Part shown: positions 39,891 to 50,796 of the stretch, in pieces
How the letters are laid out: every line of letters starts with the position of its first letter
Position numbering within the stretch: the stretch's first letter is position 1
DNA from: Congeria kusceri
Taxonomy: Eukaryota; Mollusca; Bivalvia; Myida; Dreissenidae
Length of the DNA stretch: 64,000 nt
Reading direction: 5' to 3'
Assembly (NCBI GenBank): GCA_027627225.1
Contig: CM051029.1
Location: 3,815,604 to 3,879,603 of the forward strand
Position numbers and translations under genes: made by a program
Notes under the pieces: generated by a model
Databases searched by the model: none
Told to the model about the DNA's origin: nothing
What the model saw: only the letters and a program-made list of their open reading frames with translations

Positions 39891-40158
39891 CATTAAGACT
39901 GGCAGAGCATAGAACTGTTCTCCTAAATTGGTTCCTTTGTTTATACATTTCATGTTACATTAAGACTGGCAGAGCATAGAACTGTTCTCCCAAATTGGCT
40001 CCTTTGTTTATACATTTCATGCTACATTAAGTCTGGCAGAGCATAGAACTGTTCTCCTAAATTGGTTCCTTTGCTTATACATTTCATGTTACATTAAGAC
40101 TGGCAGAGCATAGAACTGTTCTCCTAAATTGGTTCCTTTGTTTATACATTTCACCTCA
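39891..40158. repeat. 67-bp minisatellite, four copies
   Basis: Unit starts cattaagactggcagagcat at 39891, 39958, 40025 and 40092. Copies are nearly identical, so the expansion is recent. It lies just to the 5' side of the F relic. Confidence 0.95.
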
Positions 40159-40383
40159 AATACTTTTATAAAATCACCTTATTTTCCGTCGTGTGTAGTA
40201 CATAATTCTCTAAATTGTTGTTTATTTAAGAAACAATGACACGGCCTCAATTATTATTTTGTAAACATACATGCGCAGGCAGTACACTGTAAGGATTTGT
40301 TTTTATAAAAGTAAAATATATCAACTGTATATGCGCTTATATAACGAAAGTTAAGGGGGCCTAACGAGAAAATTAAGATGCTT

Positions 40384-41785
40384 GAGGCCGTTTTATCAAC
40401 AGATCGTAGGGCGGTCGTACGTAAGATTTGATTGTACGACAGTCATAAGACCGATGAACCGGTTTATCAACAAAATCGCAGAGCTACGACGTCGTACGAT
40501 TTTAACTTAAATTTGCGACTGATTTTAACGACAATCTTAGAGTCGTAAATATGGCGTCTTCATGTCAAATGATTTGCCAAGCATTATTAAAATATGCATT
40601 TAAATCATTTAAAACATAAACATCATTTAAAATAATCAGTTATTACCTATGCCACCAGGAACCACTGTATATTGTGACTGACTAACTCTGCAAGCACCGA
40701 TCATTTATTAGTAATGGTTGTGTATTGCTGGAAAAAAAATAATTCTACTGATTCATCCACTTAAATTTGAAACAATCATTGATAAAAGTTGAATGTTGCT
40801 GCTTTTCTCGGATCCGGAACTCGTCTTACCTTGAAAGTTTTAAATCAAATTTATCCATCGTTCGTAACACAACAAAACGCAGATATGAAGATCTGTAGTA
40901 CACCGATGTATTCCAATCGATTTTCAACACAAAATTAATACTCTATCGAGAATTAATTTCATACAATTAAAACATAACCTGAAAGGTTACCATAAATGTA
41001 TGCGTTTTCAACACAAGGACATCACTTAATACATGATTACGTGTTTGACTAAAAAAACAACATCCACAGTGGCGTAGCTAGAGTCGAGTCGGCTAATTCC
41101 GTACAGTGTTTGATTCCGTACACTTTTACAATCTAAATGTTATTTAAGAATGTTAATACACCCTTCAAAATGATTTATTGATAATTGTACTCATATTTGT
41201 CTAAATTATGTTTACTTTTATTATTTTAATAGAAAACAATCATTATATGCTTTATAGATCACAACTAACTATGGTCAGCTACGCTACTGTAATCCAATTG
41301 CGTCATTCAGATGGTCGCTTCTAAGAATTGTTGATTTTGAAATATTTTATGACATTGTTTTAAGAAGATTAATAGATCGACATATCTAATGTTATATACG
41401 GTAACACAGGAAAGTGTTATGCATTTACGCGGCAACAGTGAAACATATTATTCTATAATTATCAAACGTCGATTGTATTGTGATATATCTCGATAGATCT
41501 ACAGTTGTTCTGCATTCATGATTCTAATGACGCTTTAATTCTACTTATCAGATTGAACTTCAGTCATTAAAACAAAATCGTAACTGATCTGATTTCAAAC
41601 GTCTAAAAAACGGGATTAATGTCATGATTTTCAGACTGGTTTCACGTTTTGCACGTCGTAGAAGCATTGATAATCTTAGCTACGACGGAACACTTACGAC
41701 CACCTTCATAACACTGTAATACGCTGATCGCAAGTTCGGTCGTAAACCCCGAACTTAAGACAATATTGTTTAAAACGGCCTCCAT
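40384..41785. mobile_element. Non-autonomous element with short terminal inverted repeats
   Basis: Left end gaggccgttttatcaac (40384) and right end ttgtttaaaacggcctcc (about 41768-41785) are inverted copies of gaggccgtttta. The interior holds repeated tacgac/gtcgta motifs and no transposase. An internal segment recurs at 36494-36673. A MITE-like DNA element is likely, but target-site duplications are not clear. Confidence 0.5.
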
Positions 41786-42019
41786 GATACCACATACAAT
41801 AATTACTTAGGTCATAGTGACACATATGCCTATTATGATGATAAAGCTTCGGTGATAAATTGTTTGTAAGTTATCTACTGTACATTGCATTCATTGACTG
41901 ATATTAAATAAAAACATATTTGCCGATAAACAATTACAGTCCGTTTTATATTATATAATATAATAGCAACAACACGCACGCAGACGCAGCGATACACACA
42001 TCTATGAACATATACATAC

Positions 42020-42309
42020 CAAAGTTTTGGATGCATATCGATATCAGCTGACTGCCGGTGTCTTTGGAAATGTGTTTTCTCGTATTATTATAGTAATGTA
42101 CGCAGATGTGAGGTACCCATTTGAAGAAATAGTATATACGAATGGGTTGACATTGAGCAGACGTCAACAAACACAAAAACGCACTCGCCGATATATTGTT
42201 TGTTGTTGTTAACATACTACGTTTCTTGTTCCAGTGTAACTCCAATTGAAAGTAAACCCCAGTCGCAAATTCTGATCGCCTTTCTCCTCGTATTGATTAA
42301 CACATTACG
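42020..42309 (-). pseudogene. Gene J Ig-like exon relic (gene C/G type)
   Basis: Acceptor aactttcag, end TTG|GTATG as in gene G. Translation: NQYEEKGDQNLRLGFTFNWS, stops, then NVNPFVYTISSNGYLTSAYI. It aligns with gene C (KQYADFGEQNVVLLFNYTW ... GVYTVFSTNLTSVSLTV). Several stops and an indel show decay. Confidence 0.65.
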
Positions 42310-42971
42310 CTGAAAGTTAACTTAAAACATACACATCTTATTCATGAAGGGTAAATGTTGTTATCCCGAACGGGTCAGATTTTGCTTATTTGAATTGTTG
42401 CACACACTGAAAATAAATTCATGTTCCTCACAATGCATATGTTTTTAAATAACACTACTGTTTATACATTTACATTATTGTAGACATTTAAATTGCCAAG
42501 CGAGTGTCTTTCCAGTAAAGAATTGACTTGTATTTGTATGATGACACAAACGAAAGACGTCTGGGCCGGATGATACATCTTGCAGAAGATTAGGATAAAC
42601 AATTTGCATTACCGTTTTTTTGGCTGAAATTGTTTGAAGGTGTTTATCGCAATTTGTCAGATGGTTAACAAAACTCCGTCTAGAAATTCAAATCGTCTTA
42701 ATAATATGCAACCCTACATATCTCAATTATCCATGTTATTTAAATGCATTTTAAACACATGCGTATCGTTACAGAGCAATATTTCCTTTCGATAACAGTT
42801 GTTTAGAGTTACTGCCGTTTCATAATTCGACAAGGTTTATACTTGTTGAAAATATGTAATGTTAACATTTACTAACAACTACACAAATGAACGTCTATGT
42901 AAATTAATAATGAATCTTTCTAAAACGATAGCATTGGAGATAGCAAGTGATAAACAAAACGTGTCTCCAAC

Positions 42972-43043
42972 TGTCGACACTACAAATACTAATACAAATA
43001 TTAAGTACAACAGCACGGCTTTCTTCCACAATAGATGCAACAT
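42972..43043 (-). CDS. Signal-peptide exon, probably of gene J
   Basis: ATG at 43041-43043, MLHLLWKKAVLLYLIFVLVF then VVST: basic N-terminus and a long hydrophobic core. It lies about 660 bp upstream of the J Ig relic on the same strand. The donor after ACA is weak (GTTGGAG) and in phase 0 rather than 1, so the splice site may be lost, in line with the decayed Ig exon. Confidence 0.45.
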
Positions 43044-44660
43044 GCATAAAGTATAATGGCAACAGTAAACGAATATGAAATAGTAATTCAAGTAAAATCT
43101 ATTTAATATGTCAATATGTTGTTTGTCTGCAAAACAAATGCACACGAAATTGTGTACATGCGTCTTATTAGTACTGTGTTTTACAATGTGCATTCCCGTG
43201 TCGACACTATATTTATGAAATTCACTTTTGGCCTTCATTTCTTGAGCTCGTTTAAATAACCAATATTTGTGTAAACATTCCACTGCTCTTTCAATCTAAA
43301 GAGTATATCATTCTAAAATAGGCACTGTCCAGGTATTATATTTGCAGACTATACTCAGGGAAACAAGTCAGTTCCAATTGCATTTCTTGTTCAGTTGTAT
43401 AACTCTAGATTTATAAGCAAATATAGTGCGCTTATTAAAACATTACTCAGGTCTTTGTGAGTGGTATTGCATTCAAAAAATAAAATAAATATATAGCAAA
43501 ATTGAAAATTTGAATTAAGTTAGGCAGATTAATTTCACTAATTTGATGCAATGTATTGACACTGATGAATTTTAACATCTTTTAACATCAACGCTAGACT
43601 ACTTTTACTGCTTTACTGCGAAAAGTGCAGCTTAACATTGTTTGCTCGTCTGACGTATTCGTTATTTATATTCACTATTTCAATGTGTCGCTAGCGTTTC
43701 TGTTTTAGGTCTGCGATAAAAACCATACAGGTTAAAGTTCCACTACATTTGTAATCAAAAAAGTAGTTTGCTGTAGTTTAATCCATGCATTAGCAGACTA
43801 CAAGCAGACATATTATTCGATTATAGCATATCAAGTCCGTTTTTTGTCCGTTATAGAGGTGTGTTATTGATGGTTTTTGATTGTTCAAATTGGTCTTACA
43901 TTTTCCACGCAACAATTTTCGCGTAGACATGTAATTTCCATTGGTTTGTACAATGCACATGTAGCTGGTTAACGATCTAAAGTAAATGCAGAAATGAAAG
44001 AGTACATAAGTTGATATATGATATTACAATTGTAAAGAAACTAAAGAGACACCGCATGGAGAACAATTCGTATTAGCATGACACATTTAAACGTGTGTTT
44101 AATGAATCTAGATATAATGTATTCAGGTTCAAATATACCATTTTATTCCAGCAATATAAGGTACTGATTGTAAAGAACACAAAGTACTCGTGAGTACTAC
44201 ACATGCATCAATATATAAGGGCCGGTATGATACGCTACATGTACATGTATGTGAAACTGTTTTATAGATGCTAAACATCAATGGAAACAAAACAATGAAA
44301 CCAAATTCTACTAAATGATTTAATGTACACGGTCTACTCTTTAATACGCTACGTTTGTGATGATTACTTATTGTAAATTCTAACAAAATATAAGTATTGC
44401 AAAATACAGTAATATTAGACGAACAAATACGAAATAAACGACATCATCCTATTCATGAAATTTAAGATCAATACTACATATATCACCCGACAATACAATT
44501 AGTTAATGATTATTCATATATCTCTCGGCAAATGACTACGTGTATGCATACTTGCACATATACGATCCCATAATAAACTACAAAACAAATTTCCAGTTTC
44601 TCGATAACTAACAAATAGCAAATCACTTGTGACACTTTTAAAGAAAGGACAATTTCATAT
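43044..44660. other. 3' flank of gene B and AT-rich spacer
   Basis: No gene recognised. From about 44190 onward it matches the 3' flank of gene A (17880-18260) in order. Confidence 0.5.
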
Positions 44661-44839
44661 TCACGTATTCTCTATCATCAGTTGACGCACAGTTTGTCGT
44701 AATGCTGGCATCCTAGGCGGATTATCTGTGGACGATGTATTGTCTTTTCGAGTTTCGTAAGGACTTAGACTCGAATATTCACGGAATTCTAGTTCTGCAA
44801 GTGGCTCATAATTATTGTCATGCCCAGAGACTGCAGACT
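44661..44839 (-). CDS. Gene B tail exon with ITAM-like Tyr pair
   Basis: Acceptor gtctttccag, then SAVSGHDNNYEPLAELEFRE, YSSLSPYETRKDNTSSTDN, PPRMPALRQTVRQLMIENT and a TGA at 44661-44663. YEPL and YSSL are separated by seven residues, fitting the ITAM spacing YxxL-x(6-8)-YxxL; a third Tyr follows in SPYET. ITAMs recruit Syk/ZAP-70-type kinases when phosphorylated. Gene A has lost this exon. How it joins the previous tail exon (45135) is unclear, because the phase-1 donor seen there would create a TAG at the junction. Coding appearance is good: open, higher GC, no repeats. Confidence 0.6.
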
Positions 44840-45058
44840 CTGGAAAGACGTGAAACGAACATATAATTGACAAGAAGGGAAACATAAACAGTTAGGGGAA
44901 ACAATGACTTCAAACTGAGGCGAAGATGGTGTGGAAGCACTTAATATTGCTTGATGTGTTGTATTTTACTGTGTAGGAGACACGTGTTAACAACAATCCA
45001 AACATATTCATAAGATATAGCTAAAGCATGCAGTGCTTGATTTCTTCGAAATCATTAA

Positions 45059-45135
45059 TTAATTGATCATATGAAACCTGACCGATTCGTCAGGTTTCAT
45101 AACTCCCACATGTGTTTGAGGCTTCGTTGTGTCGC
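45059..45135 (-). CDS. Gene B tail exon 2
   Basis: Acceptor gtattcag. In the frame given by the preceding exon as it stands it reads RDTTKPQTHVGVMKPDESV and RFHMIN, stop at 45059-45061. In the gene A frame it reads RHNEASNTCGSYET, then stop. It is homologous to 18274-18328. A 12-bp perfect inverted repeat (45071-45082 / 45089-45100, atgaaacctgac) sits inside it and may have altered the original tail. Confidence 0.4.
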
Positions 45136-45340
45136 CTGAATACAAACACAAAGTTATTAGATGTTCTGCAATATCTAGCGAAATGGTGTTGCTATTTAAC
45201 TATGTTGTGTAGCTAGATGTGGTGAACAACAATGTGCTATTGCAATATAATTATTTGGTTAAGCACACTATCATAATATTTACAGTTGTCAACATGTTTG
45301 ATATATCAACTTGTATATTGTACAATATACATTTTCTTAC

Positions 45341-45412
45341 GGTTCTTTGACGAGATTTCATACTGGCTAGTCGAGTTGCTATGCGTTTGGTATATTTTGG
45401 TTTCGTTTTGCC
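45341..45412 (-). CDS. Gene B tail exon 1
   Basis: A 72-bp exon (ttttag, GAACC|GTAAGA) encoding QNETKIYQTHSNSTSQYEIS and SKN. It is the counterpart of 18537-18609, but one base is missing after QYE relative to gene A, so the YEDL motif becomes YEIS and the exit phase changes. Confidence 0.6.
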
Positions 45413-45793
45413 CTAAAATAAATAATGTAACAATGCTATTTAGTGATACAAAATAGTCTTATTCTACGCAATGTTGTATAATGGTCTACGTCATGCATGG
45501 TGCAAGGTAGTTTTTTATTTAAGAATTCATTAGCAGGCAGTTTCTGGATATAGTACGCATTACACAAATACACGTGTTCAATAAATACATTGCTATTTTT
45601 GACTGCTTCACTCTGACCGTATTGAAAAAATGTTAAATGGACTATGTATATACAGATTCAGGATGTAATTTACCCAAATTTTCGTAGTATGTACAGATCT
45701 TTCCTTTTGTTTGTGATCTCAAAAAAAAGCATAACATGTACATACGTTTGCAAAGGTTGTACCGAGCAAATATGCAATGCAACACATATGTAC

Positions 45794-45901
45794 CATGTGA
45801 TCTGTATCTCCATATCAGGATGGACACAGCAATTAAGACAGCAACCCCCAAGACGCCACCTACTGAACCACCAACAGCGGATGATGCAGAGCCATTTTCA
45901 A
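45794..45901 (-). CDS. Gene B transmembrane exon
   Basis: A 108-bp phase 1-1 exon: ENGSASSAVGGSVGGV, LGVAVLIAVSILIW, RYRSHG. Gly-rich start of the membrane segment and basic cytoplasmic flank, closely similar to gene A (18942-19052). Confidence 0.75.
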
Positions 45902-45939
45902 CTGTACAAAAACACATATTTTATTAGGCATTCGATGCG

Positions 45940-47100
45940 ATTAAACTTCTCTTATCTTGTCATTGAGCTCCCAAAAGGGGGGGGGGTGGTCATATTGTCG
46001 CCGCTTTGTTCGTCCGTCCGAATTCTAATTCAACTTGTATTTAGTTTGTCTGGGTTCTGAAACAAATGTTCCCGATGATTGTATGCATAATACTTTATGT
46101 CCGGCTGGCCGTCCGTCCTTCCTTCCGTCCGTCCGTCCTTCTGTCTGTACGGTAGTTCTTCGCCGCCCGAGATCTCATGAACCAATGACTCAAATTTGAT
46201 AAAACTGTATTTGCAGCATTCATATAAGATGGACATACGCATATTGTCATGTCGGTCCGGTCCAATTTTTTAGGGAGTTATTTCTCTTTTATTAAAAATA
46301 GGACACTTTCTAAAACTGATTGTTTGAAAGCAAAATCTCTGGAACTACCAACTCAACTTCAATGAAACTTTTTATTCAGCCTCCATACCAAGGGGGAAAG
46401 CAAAACTATTGTCAGGGAGTTCCGTTCTGATGATTTTTCAGGGAGTAATTACCCTTTGATTATAAATTGTTTTTTTCTTTTGTTTTCCAGACTATTACTT
46501 CGCCATGGATTTTGGGAATCCTTGAGTTACTTGGCACAAATGATTGCTGCAATGAGCTGGTGTGCACTGCTCTTGAATCATGTCCTTAGGTCAAAGGCCA
46601 AGGTCATACCTAGAGATTAAAGGGCAAAAATGACACTTTGCTTTTGTGTGCTTTAAAATCTACCGGACACAAATCATAGCCTCAAAATCAACACATGAAA
46701 TATATAAACCAGGTCCATACGTCAAATGTCAAGGTGACACTTAGAGATCAAATGTCAAAATGAGATTTTTCCTTGTTCAGACCATAAATAGGTCATATAT
46801 AGCGCGTGACACGCATTAACTACATATGTAGGTCACTGGTCAATGTCATACTTAAACATCGCGCTGCTAATAATTCTCTCTTGCTGTCGCAACTGGAATT
46901 TCGCTTTGTTTAAATTTAAAGGTCAAAAGTCGAAACTGACCTTTTGCTTGTCCGGGCTTTTAACTTGTTGAGTGGATTTTAAGACTTCACAATTGTTAGC
47001 CCAGCCTGACAACGCCTCTCCGTATGAATCAGGTTCTTAGGTTTAAGGTTAAGGCCACAATTATGGTCAAAGCGGCATCGTTGAGCCTCGGTATCGGTTC
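45940..47100. repeat. Repeat block in the place of the FN3 exon
   Basis: Starts with a G run and gtccgtccgtcc-rich sequence (45978-46145). It continues with 'tcagggagtaattaccctttgatt' and repeated 'aggtcaaaggtcaaggtcatacctagag'-like units (46590-46760). It is a bivalve-type dispersed element. In gene A the FN3 exon occupies the corresponding interval, so this block may have replaced it. Confidence 0.6.
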
Positions 47101-47259
47101 TACCGATATTCGTGTTTAGTAAAATTTATCAAAGCTGTTAGATACATGTGTATGCATTCACACTTATAATTGTGAATAGTAATAAACATTAAATTCTAGT
47201 AAGCAGGGATTTTAATTGTGTTATAAACATTATGAGAAGGAAAACAAATATATTCCTAC

Positions 47260-47574
47260 ATTGTGCGTGTAATGTAAACACTTTCTCAGTCGAACCCAAC
47301 GTGTTGGAGACTTTCACCATATATTGTGTATAATCGTCAAGCTGCACTCGATGACTCGCCAGTATGGTCTGCATTCTATTATCCGTTATATTGACCTGAA
47401 AGTTGTTGTCATTTGACAAAACCATTCATTCTTCTTCAACACGCTTGTACCAAATGAAGTCAGAAGTTGTTGGCTCAGGAATGGCTATAATGGTGAAGGT
47501 GAACACAGCTGTGTCGTTTGGAGCTCTGTACAATTGTGTTAAAGGAGGAGAGAATGGCGACTCTCTTGGAGAAC
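47260..47574 (-). pseudogene. Gene B Ig exon 8, TGA in place of Trp
   Basis: A 315-bp phase 1-1 exon (tttgcatag, CAAT|GTAGGA): PRESPFSPPLTQLYRAPND, VFTFTIIAIPEPTTSDFIWY, KRVEEE, TGA (47426-47428), then MVLSNDNNFQVNITDNRMQT and LDDYTQYMVKVSNTLGS. It aligns with gene A 19635-19854, where the stop position is TGG (Trp). An Ig domain with NCAM-like ending, nearest the membrane in gene B. Confidence 0.75.
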
Positions 47575-47676
47575 CTATGCAAAAAAATAACAAGTATTGA
47601 GAATTGCATGTACTTATATTGTAAATTGTTACATAATTTATATCTTCAAAGTTAACTTGATATATATTTTACTTAC

Positions 47677-47970
47677 AGTTTACCAGGACAGCAATAATGT
47701 GTTCATATTGTTCCATGTTATAACTGTTGTTTGCCAGACATTTATAGAATCCACTATCAAATTCACATCTCGCTCGATGAATGTAAGATTTGGCTGTATG
47801 TCCTTCTGGTTATAATAGTAGTGATTCAACTCCACGAGTTGCATTAATTATACGAACAATAGGTTCAGGGTCACCATCGGCATCACATACCAGCTCGATT
47901 GTTACCTCCTGGTCAACGGTAATGTTGAGTTTAGATTCATTTGCTTCGAATGTTTGGATGCTTGCTTTAT
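47677..47970 (-). pseudogene. Gene B Ig exon 7, TAA inside
   Basis: A 294-bp phase 1-1 exon (cttcttccag, AACT|GTAAGT): KASIQTFEANESKLNITVD, VTIELVCDADGDPEPIV (B-strand Cys), ATRGVESLLL, TAA (47810-47812), PEGHTAKSYIHRARCEF, DSGFYKCLANNSYNME (F-strand D-x-G-x-Y-x-C). The I-set Ig pattern is complete apart from the single stop. Confidence 0.75.
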
Positions 47971-48446
47971 CTGGAAGAAGACTTTCTTGTATAAAATATG
48001 TGTTCTCTGATTTATTTATAAACAAATGTATGATAAACGAACTAATTATATGAAGAAGTCATATCGTTTCACAAACACCTACATAGGATCTAGGAAAATA
48101 TTTAAGTACCAACATCTGTATTGTTATGTTTACTTTGGGCAAGTAAATGTTAAAATACATTAGTTGCAAACCTTAACTTAAACATGACGTAATCGACACA
48201 TAATGAATGTTTGATTAACTTGCACTAAACAGGTAACCATTACGTTCAACATTCTGTTCGTCATGTCTACATATGCCATTATGATATACGATTGGGGGAC
48301 GTTTCTTGCAAAATAATCAGCAGTTTATCAAAAATAGATATTATACAAACATAATGTAATTTCTTTATTATTTTGCAATTAATAAGGTTCGTTTGTGTAT
48401 AAGTAAAACGCATTATAAAATACAATGGGATAGTCATACAACTTAC

Positions 48447-48731
48447 ATTGAACATATATATAGAATGTTGTCTGACTACAACCGTACTCTACTTCGTTTC
48501 CAGTAGTCTGCATTCTGTTTGACGCAGTACACCGGTATTCACCTTCATCTGTTAACAGGACGTGGTTAATTGTTAATGCTTGCATTGTGCCGACAGAAGT
48601 ATTGGAACCTTTCTTTATCCACCTGTAGTTTGTGTCAGGTGGGTTACCAACACTGCTCAGGCTGCATACTGTTGTGAAAGACGTGTTGAGAAGAACGGTT
48701 TGATTCGCTATCTGCTGCACAGTCGGTGGGT
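48447..48731 (-). CDS. Gene B Ig exon 6
   Basis: A 285-bp open phase 1-1 exon (gttgctacag, CAAT|GTAAGT): PPTVQQIANQTVLLNTS, FTTVCSLSSVGNPPDTNYRW, LLTDEGEYRCTASNRMQT. Classical I-set Ig: B-strand Cys, core Trp and DEGEYRC. N-glycosylation sites NQT, NTS. Confidence 0.8.
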
Positions 48732-49406
48732 CTGTAGCAACAATGCAAGAACCATATTATATGTTTTATTTTTTATTTTTATGCAACCGTATTGATACAT
48801 TTGAGAATTTATAATTTATTAACACCTTTTTGTGAGTTTTACACACAGCTATGTAAGAGATACGTATGATGTAAATCTCATAAGTAAATACAAACGCATC
48901 GAAATAGCGGGTAAAATCTCACTCTACTCTAGTAAACAAATTTAAGTAAACTTATTACAAGATGATGATAAAACGGCACACAAGCTGCGCAGACGTAATA
49001 ACTGTAGCTTACACAGAACGTCAAGGATAACGGTGATATCTGTGCTGACTTGTTTTTACTGTTCCCTAGACTATGTTCATTGCGGTGCACGTGATGTTTT
49101 TGTTTCGGTCCTTGCTAACGTTGTTTATGGAGTGTACATTTCACAACTGTGCTCCAAGGCCATACTAATAAATACTCGAGACTGGGTTACTGTTGGCAGA
49201 ACAGGATATTACGAACGACCAGCCTTCAATGACTTTCACCACTTGGTGTATCTGTGTGATGTTGTTGAATTTTGCCGAAAGGTTCGCTGGACCATCTAAT
49301 GTTAGTAATATTAATTGATGTAAAATGCAGCTAAAATTTTGATTTGTTGAAAAGTGTAGTTATTGCTTGCTTTCAGAGAGTTTCAATATAATATATCCAT
49401 ACTTAC

Positions 49407-49715
49407 ATAGTACATGGAAACGAACTGTTGTATTCGAGCTGCCAGTTACGGTTCCTCTCAGAGTAGAAGGCATTATATTCTCAGCTGTGCATGTGAAAGT
49501 TTCATCCGCATCTCTTGAAACATTTGATATATTGTGTACGGCATTGTAATAACCTGGACCAAAATTATATGTAGACGTCGGATTACTGTTGGCAGAACAG
49601 GTCAGCTGTACACTGCTGTATTCGATCAATGAGATGGCACCATTGGCTGGCACGGTTCCAGTGAAAGACAGGTCAGGCAATACGCTATATATTACAGTAG
49701 GCACATCAGGGCCAT
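49407..49715 (-). CDS. Gene B Ig exon 5
   Basis: A 309-bp open phase 1-1 exon (aaccaag, CTAT|GTAAGT): PDVPTVIYSVLPDLSFTG, SSVQLTCSANSNPTSTYNF, VSRDADETFTCTAENI. The B and F Cys are present; the core Trp is replaced (TYNF). Nectin/sidekick-like Ig with N-linked sites. Confidence 0.75.
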
Positions 49716-50026
49716 CTTGGTTGGAAGCAAAAGAAACAAATCACCACTAGTTAAAAGTGACGTTAAGTAAGAACTGTTTGTTTCACAATGTAATATAATT
49801 AAATACCATAATATTTTAAATGCACAGGTCAATAATACATATTTGAGTAATTCAATGCAAATATGCATACTATCGTCCTAAACAATATATGAGAATCGTT
49901 ATACATTTCGTTTTCAATAATCTGAAAACACATATGTGCACGCACACTCACAAACAACATGAAAACAAAAATACAAACATAATACACAAATATAAATTAC
50001 ACACCATTCGTTCATATTATACTTAC

Positions 50027-50323
50027 ATAATACAGAAACTGACAAGGTCTGGTGTACAGTTGCTTGTGTTTCCTGTCCAAATTCGTCAAGCAAATAGTTA
50101 AAGGCAAGACACGTCCACGTCACTTCTTGCTGTATATTAGTGACTGTCAGTGAAGGCGATTTGATATGTTGTCCCTGCCAGGATACTGTTGCCGATGGAT
50201 TAGCTTTCCACTCAGATGCAATCTCGATGTCCTCTCCTTTTAGTACTCTTATGTTAAGATCAGTAAACGTATACCCATCGGTCTTGTTTGCCTTGTTTAC
50301 GAAGCGTTTGAAGGATGGAGGGT
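50027..50323 (-). CDS. Gene B Ig exon 4, B-strand Cys missing
   Basis: A 297-bp open phase 1-1 exon (cattttcag, TTAT|GTAAGT): PPSFKRFVNKANKTDGY, RVLKGEDIEIASEWKANPS, ATVSWQGQHIKSPSLTVT, EVTWTCLAFNYLLDEFGQ. Core Trp and F-strand Cys are present, but the B-strand Cys position is Ser (IEIAS), so the canonical disulphide cannot form. Confidence 0.75.
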
Positions 50324-50499
50324 CTGAAAATGTATTGGAATATGATTAAAGCACCTTTAAATATGCATGTAATAAGCAGAATTATGGTATAACAATTTAT
50401 AACGGATCGGTTACAATTATTTCAAACACGTTTTAATTAAAGAAACTGCGAACACAACTGTTTACTATATGATAGCCTTCAACAAACGCATAAAATCAC

Positions 50500-50796
50500 A
50501 TGACACATTCATCTTTAATGCGGTATTATCTGTTGTTGACTGTGTAACATCCGGCCCATTCAGCGAATAATACGCGTTAGTCGCCACACATAAAATGGAT
50601 TGTGCAATAGAAGAACTATCAAACTGCAGCCTCACAACTTCTCCGGTCGCGTTGCCACTTGGGTATGTCCAGCGATAAGACGGAGGCGGATATCCGGAAG
50701 AGAAACATCTGAACACAGCAGGGACATTTTCTCGGATATATACAGTATCGTTGACGTGTTTGTTATTCATAGCAACGATCGGTTTGGAAACTGGAT
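50500..50796 (-). CDS. Gene B Ig exon 3
   Basis: A 297-bp open phase 1-1 exon (atggatttag, TCAT|GTGATT): PVSKPIVAMNNKHVNDTV, NVPAVFRCFSSGYPPPSYRW, AQSILCVATNAYYSLNGPDV. Complete I-set-like domain. The donor GTGATT is weak. Confidence 0.75.
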
